Position numbers and translations under genes: made by a program. A DNA stretch of 64,000 nt from Sedimentisphaerales bacterium. GTDB lineage: Bacteria; Planctomycetota; Phycisphaerae; Sedimentisphaerales; Anaerobacaceae. The notes beneath the pieces were generated by a model. It did not search any database. It was given only the letters and a program-made list of their open reading frames with translations, and was not told the DNA's origin. The stretch's first letter is position 1. Each line of letters begins with the position of its first letter. The stretch spans positions 1-64,000 of the forward strand of contig JAFGDN010000074.1 of the NCBI GenBank assembly GCA_016932095.1, given 5' to 3'. This document shows, piece by piece, positions 16,151 to 24,602 of this stretch.

Positions 16151-17341
16151 ATGACCAATAAATATGTAATAATAATACCCGACGGCGCCGCCGACAATCC
16201 TATCGAGCAGTTCGGCAATAAAACCGTTCTCGAAACCGCCGACAAGCCCAATATGGATAAAATCAGCCAGACCGGCCGGCTCGGTATCGTCCAGACCGTC
16301 CCGGAAGGTATGGACCCGGGAAGCGACGTCGCCCAGATGTCGCTTCTCGGATACGACCCCCGAACATATTACACAGGCCGCGCACCCATCGAGGCCGTCG
16401 CTCGAAACGTCCAATTATCGCCCGACGACTGGGTCTTTCGCTGCAACCTCGTGACCTTCGCCGACGGCAAAATGGCAGACCACTCCGCAGGACACATCTC
16501 AACCGAAGAAGGCGCAAAACTCATCACCGAGCTTAACGAGCAGGTCGCTAATGATAAGGTTCGCTTCTACACCGGCGTCAGCTACCGCCATTTACTCGTC
16601 CTAAAGGGTTTCGATTTCGACGTAAAGGCCTGCCCGCCGCACGATTACATCGGTACCCCAGTCGAGAAAATCCTGCCCCGCGGTAAAGGCGCCGATTTCC
16701 TAATCGACCTTATGGTTCGCTCCCAGCAGTTCTTTCTCAATCACGATATAAACAGGGTCCGAACCGACCTGAATGAAAATCCCGTATCCTCAATCTGGTT
16801 ATGGGGCCAGGGCAAAAAGGCGCGCCTTGAAAGCTTCGAAAAGCGTTTCGGCCTGAAAGGCGCCGCCATAACCGCAGTTGACCTCGTCCGAGGTCTCGCA
16901 AAACTCATCGGCTTTGACCTCATCGAAGTGCCAGGCGCTACCGGCTTTATAGATACCAATTTTCAGGGCAAAGGCGAAGCGGCCATTAATGCCCTTGAGA
17001 AATACGATATTGTGGTTGTCCATATCGAGGCGCCCGATGAGGCCGGCCACTTAGGCAACGCCGAATTGAAGAAAAAGGCCGTTGAGCAGATTGATAAATA
17101 TATTGTTGGCCCCGTTTACGAGGCCATTCAGAAATTCCCCGACTGGCGAATTATGGTCCTGCCCGACCACCCCACACCCGTTCAGAGCGCTTCCCACTGC
17201 GGCGACCCCGTGCCTTTCGCTATGGCAGGGACCAACATCTCAGGCGTCCTTCAGGCCGGCTTCACCGAGCCGAACGCCCGGCAATCCGGCTTGCGAATTG
17301 AAAATGGCTACGAGCTTATGGAATATTTCCTTAAGAATTAA
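16151..17341 (+). CDS. apgM: ApgM-type cofactor-independent phosphoglycerate mutase, possible homoserine kinase analogue
   Basis: A 396-residue alkaline-phosphatase-superfamily protein of the archaeal-type phosphoglycerate mutase family. The N-terminal metal-binding IIPDGAADNP has Asp11, DPGSDVAQMSLLGYDP holds the nucleophile-region Ser near 58-64, and VVVHIEAPDEAGHLG and LPDHPTPV carry the later metal ligands. By sequence it should interconvert 2- and 3-phosphoglycerate. However, it sits between homoserine dehydrogenase and aspartate kinase and no thrB is visible. Relatives in this context have been proposed to serve as homoserine kinase. That alternative is inferred from context. Confidence 0.88.
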   Translation: MTNKYVIIIPDGAADNPIEQFGNKTVLETADKPNMDKISQTGRLGIVQTVPEGMDPGSDVAQMSLLGYDPRTYYTGRAPIEAVARNVQLSPDDWVFRCNLVTFADGKMADHSAGHISTEEGAKLITELNEQVANDKVRFYTGVSYRHLLVLKGFDFDVKACPPHDYIGTPVEKILPRGKGADFLIDLMVRSQQFFLNHDINRVRTDLNENPVSSIWLWGQGKKARLESFEKRFGLKGAAITAVDLVRGLAKLIGFDLIEVPGATGFIDTNFQGKGEAAINALEKYDIVVVHIEAPDEAGHLGNAELKKKAVEQIDKYIVGPVYEAIQKFPDWRIMVLPDHPTPVQSASHCGDPVPFAMAGTNISGVLQAGFTEPNARQSGLRIENGYELMEYFLKN

Positions 17342-17397
17342 TAAATTATTCCCACCAACATAGTGGGAAGTCGGTTGAATTTTTGTTGGAGAGCTAA

Positions 17398-18636
17398 ATG
17401 GCTATACTTGTTCAGAAATTCGGCGGAACATCCGTCGCCGACGCCGCCAGGATTCGCCGGGCCGCCGAACGCTCCATTAACGCCGTCAAAGCCGGCTACC
17501 AGGTCGTCGTCGTCGCCTCCGCCCGCGGCCAGCAGACGGATGAGCTGGTGCGGGACGCGATGGAGCTGAACCCCAACCCGCCTAAACGGGAAATGGACCA
17601 GCTTTTAAGCACCGGCGAGCAGCAGACGGTATCGCTTTTCGCTATGGCGCTGGAGGCGATGGGCTATAAGGCCATCAGCTTCACCGGCTTTCAGGTCGGA
17701 ATGCTCACCGACAGCGTCCATACAAAGGCCAGAATTAAAAGCATTGACGCCCACCGAATCCACAAGCAGCTTAAAGAGGGCAAAATCGTGATTGTCGCCG
17801 GTTTCCAGGGTATAGACGAAAACGAGAACATAACCACCCTGGGAAGAGGCGGCTCCGATACCACCGCCGTGGCCATCGCCGCCGTGCTCAAAGCCGAGGT
17901 CTGCGACATTTACACCGACGTTGACGGGATTTATACTACGGACCCGCGGATTTATAAAAATGCGGTGAAAATGAAGGAGGTCAGCTACGACGAGATTTTA
18001 GAGCTTGCCAGCTTAGGGGCCGGCGTTATGCACAGCAGGTCCATCGAATTCGGCAAAAATTACAACGTTAAAATCCACGTTCGTTCCAGTATGAACGACG
18101 TAGAAGGAACTATTATTACAAAAGAGGTGGAACAAATGGAAGGAATAGCGGTTTCAGGGGCTACAATACAAAAAGATATGGCGAAAATCTCACTGGTCGG
18201 GGTTGAGAACAAGCCGGGCAACGCGGCGAAGATATTTCACCAGCTGGCGGAGGCGAAGGTCATAATCAATGATATTATGCAGACCGAGGGCAGCGCAGAC
18301 AAGGCGAACCTGGCATTTACAATCGAGGCAAGCGACCTGAGGGCCGCCAGGGAGGCCGTTGAGTCGATTAAAAATGAGGTTCCTTACGACAGCTTATTCA
18401 TCCGCGAAGACATCGCCGAGGTATCGGCCGTCGGGGTCGGGATGAGAAGCCATTACGGCATCGCTGAAAAGATGTTCAGCGCCCTTGCCAAAGAGAAGGT
18501 CAATATCGACTCGATTACCACAAGCGAAATCCGCATAAGCTGTATCATCGATAAGACGCAGGCGGAAAAGGCGCTGACAGCCGTCTGCGACGCCTTCGAG
18601 CTGGACAAGCCCGAAAAAAAGAGAGGCAAAAAGTAA
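17398..18636 (+). CDS. lysC: Aspartate kinase
   Basis: A 412-residue monofunctional aspartokinase that phosphorylates L-aspartate in the first step of Lys/Thr/Met synthesis. The catalytic domain begins VQKFGGTSVAD; later segments include FTGFQVGMLTD, TLGRGGSDTTA and DVDGIYTTDPRI. Two ACT modules occupy roughly residues 260-405 (SLVGVENKPGNAAKIF and SAVGVGMRSHYGIAEKMF), so feedback inhibition by lysine and/or threonine is expected. It follows apgM by 56 bases; together with hom this makes an aspartate-family block. The C-terminus ends in a basic tail. Confidence 0.96.
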   Translation: MAILVQKFGGTSVADAARIRRAAERSINAVKAGYQVVVVASARGQQTDELVRDAMELNPNPPKREMDQLLSTGEQQTVSLFAMALEAMGYKAISFTGFQVGMLTDSVHTKARIKSIDAHRIHKQLKEGKIVIVAGFQGIDENENITTLGRGGSDTTAVAIAAVLKAEVCDIYTDVDGIYTTDPRIYKNAVKMKEVSYDEILELASLGAGVMHSRSIEFGKNYNVKIHVRSSMNDVEGTIITKEVEQMEGIAVSGATIQKDMAKISLVGVENKPGNAAKIFHQLAEAKVIINDIMQTEGSADKANLAFTIEASDLRAAREAVESIKNEVPYDSLFIREDIAEVSAVGVGMRSHYGIAEKMFSALAKEKVNIDSITTSEIRISCIIDKTQAEKALTAVCDAFELDKPEKKRGKK

Positions 18637-18812
18637 AAAAATCTTTCGTCAAACGGTTGCGGTTCCGACTTCGCTTCGCTGCCGCTGCTGCGATGCGCTT
18701 AGCAAATCAAATCCCGCGAAAACATCCAAAAATACCCTAAGCAGGTCGAGCGTATCGCCAAAACTCACTAAAACCGAACGAGGTCTCCTTAGCTATCAAA
18801 GGGTTACAAAAA

Positions 18813-18837
18813 GCGCCCCGACGGGATTCAAATGCCC
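18813..18837 (-). other. Fragment resembling a tRNA 3' end
   Basis: On the minus strand the text tttgaatcccgtcggggcgc resembles a T-loop plus acceptor 3' strand, but the complementary halves of a cloverleaf are missing. It could be the relic of an integration site at a tRNA gene, or chance. Confidence 0.2.
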
Positions 18838-18845
18838 CATCGTCA

Positions 18846-19979
18846 TTAAAAAATAAGATACTCGTTTGCCTTGTTCAGCAACTTTGTGGGTTTGCCGATT
18901 TCGCAGATACTCTTAATTTTGGCGATTTTTCGCTGTTCGATGATTCGGCTGACGGTAATGTTGCCCAGGCCGGGAACGCGCAAAAGCTCGTATTTGGACG
19001 CCTTGTTCACGTTGACGGGGAAATAATCGGGATGACGCCTGGCCCAGGCCTCTTTTGGGTCGATTTCGAGCGAGAGAAAGCCCCTGTTGTCGAAACAGAT
19101 ATCCGATTCGGTGAAGCCATACTTACGCATAAGGAAATCGACCTGATATAAGCGATGCTCACGCATAAACATTTCGCCTGGATTTTGCCTTTTATGTTCG
19201 TCAATAGCATTATCGCCGATTCCTTTTTGGTATGCGCTGAAGTAAATTCTTTTGAGGTTGAGGCGGTCGTAAAGGCCCCACATATACTTAATGATTTCGC
19301 AATCGCTTTCCTCGGCTGCGCCGACGACAAACTGGGTGGTTTGTTTAACGCGGGCGTATTTATTCCCGCGGCCGGTCAATCGGCTGATGAGCTTGATGGG
19401 TTCTACGATATCCTCGATGAACCGCTTTCTGCTGGATAGTTTGGCGAGGTGGTTTGCGCCGGGGGTTTCGATATTTAGCGAGACGGCGGTCGATAGCGAA
19501 ACGGCTTCTTCAATAGCGTTTGCGCTTGCGCCGGGAATGACCTTGAGGTGAATGTAACCCCTGAATTTGCGTTTGTATCTAAGAATGCGGGCTATACGGT
19601 TAAGGCGTTCCATAGTCGCATCGGGTGTGCCGAGGACGCCTGAGGTAAGAAACAGGCCGAAGACCTCGCGGCGGTTGAAATAATCGAGAAACGTGTTTAC
19701 CGTTTCTTCCTCGCTGAGCGTGCATCGGCGGACGTCCTGGTCGGACCTTAGCGGGCAGTATTTGCAGTCGTTGGTGCAGACGTTTGAAATGAGGGTTTTA
19801 AACAGGACGCTTGTGCCGCCGTTGGGAAGCGTTACGGGATAAATCCATTTGCCCTGCGCGCCGCGTTTGCGATGCTCATCATCTCTCGTGCCGCAGGCGC
19901 AGGCCAAATCGTATTGAGCGTCGGCGCTGAGAATTTCCAGCTTTTGACGAGTATCGGGCGCACTAATTACCGCGGTCAT
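18846..19979 (-). CDS. Putative DNA modification/repair radical SAM protein
   Basis: A 377-residue radical SAM enzyme. The [4Fe-4S]/SAM motif is CTNDCKYC (C-x3-C-x2-C) near residue 66. The N-terminal CACGTRDDEHRKRG and the C-terminal helix-hairpin-helix part (VNKASKYELLRVPGLGNITVSRI, near 315) match the family annotated as putative DNA modification/repair radical SAM protein. That family is usually paired with a SAM-linked uracil-DNA-glycosylase-like protein, and the partner is not in the window. The HhH domain implies DNA binding. The reaction is unknown. Confidence 0.88.
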   Translation of the reverse strand: MTAVISAPDTRQKLEILSADAQYDLACACGTRDDEHRKRGAQGKWIYPVTLPNGGTSVLFKTLISNVCTNDCKYCPLRSDQDVRRCTLSEEETVNTFLDYFNRREVFGLFLTSGVLGTPDATMERLNRIARILRYKRKFRGYIHLKVIPGASANAIEEAVSLSTAVSLNIETPGANHLAKLSSRKRFIEDIVEPIKLISRLTGRGNKYARVKQTTQFVVGAAEESDCEIIKYMWGLYDRLNLKRIYFSAYQKGIGDNAIDEHKRQNPGEMFMREHRLYQVDFLMRKYGFTESDICFDNRGFLSLEIDPKEAWARRHPDYFPVNVNKASKYELLRVPGLGNITVSRIIEQRKIAKIKSICEIGKPTKLLNKANEYLIF

Positions 19980-20039
19980 AAGAACTAAAAATTGAAAACT
20001 AAAAACTTAAAACTTTTTAGATGATTACAAAGCTAATAA

Positions 20040-21377
20040 CTATTTATCGAAAGGCAGTTTGACGCCGCCCTGAGGCGTTCGCTCGACCTGGCTTTTTGCG
20101 CCTTCGGGTTCCTGCGGCGGTAGTTGTTTTGCCCGGCAGATTAAACCCTGAGAAAGTTTCGACGCCTCACCCGAAACCACCGAAGCGTATGACATAGTCG
20201 GCGCAACTTTATCAATTCTGATAGTTGCGACAAGCACCTCGGTCAAGCCGAGGGCCTCTTCAGTATCGGAATCGGTAATTTTTATATCGGGCTTGAAGAC
20301 ATCGAGCACCGTGCCGACGGCGAAGCGGTCGCCGCCCTGGTCGATTATTATGGAGCCGTCGGGTGAAATTGACGCGATTCGCGGCGGATACAATTTATCG
20401 CTTATTTCATCGACGACCTTTAGGGCGGCCGCGGCGATGAGATTATCGGCAAGCTCATTCAAATCAAGGTCGGACGGCTCCCATTTGGCGACGAGTTTTT
20501 TGACGTCGTCTGTTTCGAGCCGCAGGCGAATTGAGCCGGAGGTTTTGACCTGCCGTGAGGGGGCGACGATAAGCTGATAATCGAAGCCGAAGTCGGCGCG
20601 GTATTCCTTAAAGGTTACATTGGCGATAGCGCCCGTGTCGGTCTGCTTGATGCGGAGGTTGGCTTCGGTAATAGTGCCTACAAGTATTAAGTCAGCGCCG
20701 AGGGCAAGGCCGATTCTGGCCTGCTCCTCGATTGGGGCAGTATTAAACAGGACGGCCTGCTCGTGGAGGTATTCCTGTATGTGCTGCCTGTCTAAGACGG
20801 CAAATTTATTGGTCTGGGTAAGGGCAGTTGTCAGCTTCTGGGCGAGCTTATCGGCGAGCTTGTCACCGGTCATAACAAGGTCGAGAAAATTATATGATGC
20901 GGCCTCGGTTCTAAGGGGCATTACGGCTAATCGGACTCTCGCGGATTTATCGAGCGGCTGATGGTCATAGACCCAGACCTTCAGCGTTACCTGGTATGTG
21001 CCGTCGGGGAGCTTCTTTTCGTTGATTACTTCGTAAGTTTTGACAAGGCCGGCAATATCGGTGGTCTGGAGTGTGCCGGCTGTCTGGACTGAGACGGCGT
21101 CAAATTCGACGCTTTTTTTGCCGGTCCCGGTCCCGTTTACGTCGGCGGTTGCGGAGCGATAACCGAATGAGTAATCGCCTGAGCCGACTACGACTCCCTT
21201 TGCCTGGGCGACCGCCTGAAAGAGACCATTTTTGACTGCCTCGTCCTTTGTCGGCCCCTGGCCCTGAACCTGGCGAAATATAGTATCCTTCGAAGTAGCG
21301 TTCGCATCTGCTGCAACGCCGGTATTAAGAGAACAGAAAAGAACTGTTATTGCCACTATCGAGCAAATGGCTTTCAT
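20040..21377 (-). CDS. Exported CsgG/FlgT-like protein
   Basis: A 445-residue protein with a Sec signal (cleavage near AVAADA, residue 23). The N-terminal domain (FRQVQGQGPTKDEAVKNGLFQAVAQ) resembles the repeated FlgT N-terminal fold. The central domain from residue 145 (RLAVMPLRTEAAS ... FAVLDRQHIQEYLHEQ ... LGADLILVGTITE) is CsgG/TolB-like. A C-terminal domain with SISPDGSIIIDQGGDRFAVGTVLDVF follows, as in FlgT-C. It is the last gene of a four-gene minus-strand cluster with LpoB, YcfL and COG3014 relatives. A periplasmic or outer-membrane assembly role is inferred. Confidence 0.8.
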   Translation of the reverse strand: MKAICSIVAITVLFCSLNTGVAADANATSKDTIFRQVQGQGPTKDEAVKNGLFQAVAQAKGVVVGSGDYSFGYRSATADVNGTGTGKKSVEFDAVSVQTAGTLQTTDIAGLVKTYEVINEKKLPDGTYQVTLKVWVYDHQPLDKSARVRLAVMPLRTEAASYNFLDLVMTGDKLADKLAQKLTTALTQTNKFAVLDRQHIQEYLHEQAVLFNTAPIEEQARIGLALGADLILVGTITEANLRIKQTDTGAIANVTFKEYRADFGFDYQLIVAPSRQVKTSGSIRLRLETDDVKKLVAKWEPSDLDLNELADNLIAAAALKVVDEISDKLYPPRIASISPDGSIIIDQGGDRFAVGTVLDVFKPDIKITDSDTEEALGLTEVLVATIRIDKVAPTMSYASVVSGEASKLSQGLICRAKQLPPQEPEGAKSQVERTPQGGVKLPFDK

Positions 21378-21417
21378 TTTACAGCACCTCCAAAAATCGG
21401 CAGATTAAATAAGCGAA

Positions 21418-22032
21418 CTACCAGGAGACGCTTTTGTTGCTGCCGCGTTTTCCGAGAACAATTTCATTTTGCCAGAAGACCAGACCATTGGTGAGGTTGT
21501 TCATCTGGAGCTGGAAGTAGTATTCGACCTGCTGCTTGTCGCCTTCATAGCGGACGTTTCTCTGGATGACTTTGCCTGAAATGCTCAGTTCCGGGGCGAT
21601 AAGCTGGCCTTTGGCCTGCAGGGTGTCCTTGTTGAATTCGTCGGCCTTGTCCGAATCGCGAATTTCGCGGACGTCGTGGACCATACTGTCTTTCGGAGCG
21701 TTGCCTGCCCCTACGGCGGCGGTCATAACGACCAGGCCCGAGCGGGTCATCTCCTGCTCGACTTTTGCCATAAGCTGGTCGGTGTCGATACGCTGCATAG
21801 TATCGTTGAGGATTCGGCCTTTCGCGACGACGTATCTGCCGCCGCCTTCTTTTTTGAACGCGCCCGAGGCGACCATCGACTGGACCATTTCGCTTGCCGC
21901 CCTTTCGAAGTCGCGGTAATCCAAGCCCATAACAGCCTTGCCGGGGTCGTTTATGGTGTCGATGTTTTTGGTTGATGGTTCACAGCCGAAAAGGGCTGCT
22001 GCTAATACGAAAGGCAATATCTTCTTCATCAT
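21418..22032 (-). CDS. lpoB: LpoB-type penicillin-binding-protein activator lipoprotein
   Basis: A 204-residue lipoprotein with lipobox ALFGC and Cys near residue 17. The body matches LpoB: DYRDFERAASEMVQSMVASG, then RYVVAKGRILNDTMQRIDTDQL, and the closing FQLQMNNLTNGLVFWQNEIVLGK. In enterobacteria LpoB activates PBP1b from the outer membrane. The start at 22032 follows a GGAG site; an upstream TTG at 22050 is less likely. The gene lies 14 bases downstream of the YcfL-like gene, the same order as ycfL-lpoB in Escherichia coli, which supports the call. Confidence 0.87.
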   Translation of the reverse strand: MMKKILPFVLAAALFGCEPSTKNIDTINDPGKAVMGLDYRDFERAASEMVQSMVASGAFKKEGGGRYVVAKGRILNDTMQRIDTDQLMAKVEQEMTRSGLVVMTAAVGAGNAPKDSMVHDVREIRDSDKADEFNKDTLQAKGQLIAPELSISGKVIQRNVRYEGDKQQVEYYFQLQMNNLTNGLVFWQNEIVLGKRGSNKSVSW

Positions 22033-22046
22033 AGTTTCATCTCCAA

Positions 22047-22481
22047 TCAATCAGGAATTTTTCGAGTGTTCATACGGAAATCAACGGCGGTTGTTCTTGG
22101 GGCGACGGCCTTAATGGTAAACGGCGATTTGCCGGCGGCGGACGTGAGCATCCACTTATTGGTCAGGGAGGCGATAACCATACCTGATTTGTCGAGCCAT
22201 TCGACCTTGTATTCGAATCTTTTTGTTCCGAAAGACCTGTTGTGGCCGGCGACCTCAAGCTCCATAAAGCCGTCTTTGTTGACGTAAGTTACGGCGCGGT
22301 CGATTTCGATACCCTCCCCGATAATCGCGCTAAAGGCGTGAATTATGGGTTTGGTAACAATATTGCTTGCGAGCGTGTCACTTGCTATGTCTTCCTGCAG
22401 AATAACGCCTTTTTCCTGCTGCTGACAGCCGGCCAGGCACAAGGCCGTCGTTAACAATAATACGTAAAGCATCAATCTCAT
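22047..22481 (-). CDS. YcfL-like (DUF1425) lipoprotein
   Basis: A 144-residue lipoprotein with lipobox CLAGC, Cys near residue 19. The mature domain has an immunoglobulin-like beta pattern (FMELEVAGHNRSFGTKRFEYKVEWLD ... WMLTSAAGKSPFTIKAVAPRTTAVDFRM), which matches YcfL/DUF1425. The function is unknown; its constant neighbourhood with LpoB suggests a supporting envelope role. It lies between the COG3014 gene (22 bases) and lpoB (14 bases). Confidence 0.83.
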   Translation of the reverse strand: MRLMLYVLLLTTALCLAGCQQQEKGVILQEDIASDTLASNIVTKPIIHAFSAIIGEGIEIDRAVTYVNKDGFMELEVAGHNRSFGTKRFEYKVEWLDKSGMVIASLTNKWMLTSAAGKSPFTIKAVAPRTTAVDFRMNTRKIPD

Positions 22482-22503
22482 AATTCACCTCCAGAATAAA
22501 TTC

Positions 22504-23901
22504 CTAAAAAGTCAGAATTTCATATACCGGCATAGCCCCGGCGTTAGTAATTTTAATATAGACGATGGCATTTTTGCAAGGGGGAATATTTATTTCAAAT
22601 GATGCGCCTCCGGCAGGGGCGATTTGGAGTTTTCGGTCGGGAGGAATGGCGCATCTTGCGACCTGGAAATCCTTAGGCAGGGCCGACCAGATTCGCACGT
22701 CGGCGGCGGTGGTAGCGGCGGTGTAAACGGCCAGAAAGGCCGTCGCGAGACCATATTGATCGTTGTCTTTGACAGCGTATTGAGCGGCGGCTTTTACTAC
22801 CGCAGAAGCGATGGCGCGGGCAAGGATACCCCTGAAATCCTTGTTAAATTCGGTCTGGATGACCCGTTCCATATCGGCGATTTGCTTTGTTTGATATTCC
22901 CCCCCGTCGGCGTGGATTGCCAAAGACAGATAGGCGATGCTTCTGGATTGCAGGCGAGGCAGGGCGACGCCCGTATAATAGATGTTGCCGGCAGCCAGCA
23001 TTAAAGGCAGGTCGATACGGACCTCCTCTCTAACGGGGCCAAGGCCGTTTTCAAATATGACCCATACGAAGTTTTCGAGTTTCGCCTTGCCTGAAATAAC
23101 GTCGTCGGTAAGAACAAGGTCTTTTGCAATATAGTCATTTTCGGGAACCATTCCGTATGACTCTTTCAAGAGGTATCCGGCTTTCTGGTAATCGCCGACG
23201 AGGGTGAAGAACAACCCAGCCAGATACGTCGTGAAGGGATTGACGAAGTCGGGGTATGACTGGAACTGGTCGAGATTGGGGTAGTATGCCGCGATTTTGC
23301 CGGCGACGTTGGGGTCGTCAACCATTGCGTTAACGTCGTTATTGTTCTTCTCTTTTTGTTTTGCGAGCTGGTTTTCGAGCTTTCGTATTTCGGCGTTGAA
23401 GTGCTCTTTGGCGCGGGTTTGCCTGTCGAGGGCGCGGTTCAGCTCAACCCTGGCCAGCTCGAGGTTGTTTTGGGCCATAAAATCGAGGGCCTTATAGGTA
23501 TTGACCATAACGCCGTCATATTCCTCGCCATAATATGGAACGACGTTATCATTGACGATAGTGGAGCCGGCTGTATCAACTATTCCACTTGCTTTTTCAT
23601 CATAGTATTTGAGCATTTCTTCGGCCTTATCGAGGCAGGCGATGCTTTGCGAGTGATTGAGCTGTGCCCTTTCAGAGGCGGCAAGCTGAAGCGTCCAGAG
23701 GAGGTCGCAGCCGGAGGGGGTTTGCCTGTTTTTGATTTTCTTCTGGGCGAACTGAGCGGCGCAATTGTAATCGGCGGCCTCGAACCGGGCGTTAAAGACC
23801 GCCAGGTCGCTTTTGGCGGGATTACAGCCCGTTAGAAACGAACAGGCAAGTAAAATGTAAACCACAGCAGCAGCTTTATTTATAACCAGCATCCTTCTCA
23901 T
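22504..23901 (-). CDS. COG3014-family lipoprotein
   Basis: A 465-residue lipoprotein with signal and lipobox FLTGC (Cys near 26). The N-terminal half is TPR-like helical (ARVELNRALDRQTRAKEHFNAEI, residue about 155, followed by a charged coiled coil). The middle contains YPDFVNPFTTYLAGLFFTLVGDYQKAGYLLKE, a conserved COG3014 segment. The C-terminal half has VWVIFENGLGPVREEVRIDLPL and a beta-rich end. The family is found next to ycfL and lpoB in several proteobacteria. It heads this minus-strand cluster. Function is unknown. Confidence 0.85.
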   Translation of the reverse strand: MRRMLVINKAAAVVYILLACSFLTGCNPAKSDLAVFNARFEAADYNCAAQFAQKKIKNRQTPSGCDLLWTLQLAASERAQLNHSQSIACLDKAEEMLKYYDEKASGIVDTAGSTIVNDNVVPYYGEEYDGVMVNTYKALDFMAQNNLELARVELNRALDRQTRAKEHFNAEIRKLENQLAKQKEKNNNDVNAMVDDPNVAGKIAAYYPNLDQFQSYPDFVNPFTTYLAGLFFTLVGDYQKAGYLLKESYGMVPENDYIAKDLVLTDDVISGKAKLENFVWVIFENGLGPVREEVRIDLPLMLAAGNIYYTGVALPRLQSRSIAYLSLAIHADGGEYQTKQIADMERVIQTEFNKDFRGILARAIASAVVKAAAQYAVKDNDQYGLATAFLAVYTAATTAADVRIWSALPKDFQVARCAIPPDRKLQIAPAGGASFEINIPPCKNAIVYIKITNAGAMPVYEILTF

Positions 23902-24602
23902 CGGTCGAACCTGTTTATCCTTTTGTGCACTGTGTAGTATATCGACTGTCAGCCGTCAGTTAGTTAAACCATAAATACGTCTTAATAATATGGATAACAA
24001 GGTATAATCGTTCCCCGTTTGAGAGAGTTCGTCTCTGGTTATATAATCAGGTCCGAGCCCGCCTCAGCCATAAATCGAACTTACTTCTGCCTGTCATACG
24101 CACTCAACAGGTCGGCGGAAAAATTGCTTAAACCGTCAAAAACCGGCTTTGGAGCTTCTTTTTTCAAGGATTTCCGCTTTTACCACGTTTTCAGGGGCTC
24201 CGGAACGCATTTTTTATCACTTTTCAGCATCTATCAGTCATATATCTTTACCCAGAAAATATTCCGTTTTTTTAAAAAACATCCCATAATTTGCTTGACA
24301 TATCAAAATGAATCTGGTAAATTGGGTAAAGTCAAGAGAAGCTATAAACATGTGTAGATATGTGGCTCCCTCGTGAGGAGGGTAAAGCCAAAAAAAAGAT
24401 GTTGCAGGTGTCTTTGATTTATTGATCAAGCACAAGGTTATAAAAAGGTGAAAGTCAATTAGTGCTTGTTCAATGCTGTTCGAGACAGGCGCGACATGTT
24501 AGAAGTGATCACTGCGCTTGTTGAGAGCAACGTGAAGTTTGGCTTGTTGCCAAAGTATCACGAAAAAGAAGTTTTGGCAATTTAAGAAGGAGGAATGAAG
24601 AA
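23902..24602. other. Gene-free stretch with long leader
   Basis: Open frames here (for example near 24019-24357) look non-coding. The right part is the leader of the PEP-CTERM gene at 24603. From the promoter at 24295 it runs about 270 bases and contains a hairpin ccctc-gtgag-gaggg with flanking ggct/agcc near 24363-24390. No known riboswitch class is recognised. The left part presumably holds the promoter of the COG3014 gene. Confidence 0.5.
24295..24323 (+). promoter_or_regulatory. Sigma70-type promoter candidate
   Basis: Perfect TTGACA (24295-24300), 17-base spacer and TAAATT (24318-24323), upstream of the 24603 gene with a long leader. Confidence 0.6.

Noticed and set aside
24019-24357. 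Plus-strand frame of 112 codons
   Set aside because: It spans the promoter at 24295, has no ribosome site, and its composition is aromatic-rich noise.
24363-24390. Possible cyclic-di-GMP riboswitch in the 24603 leader
   Set aside because: The hairpin lacks the conserved GEMM core bases; only a generic stem can be supported.
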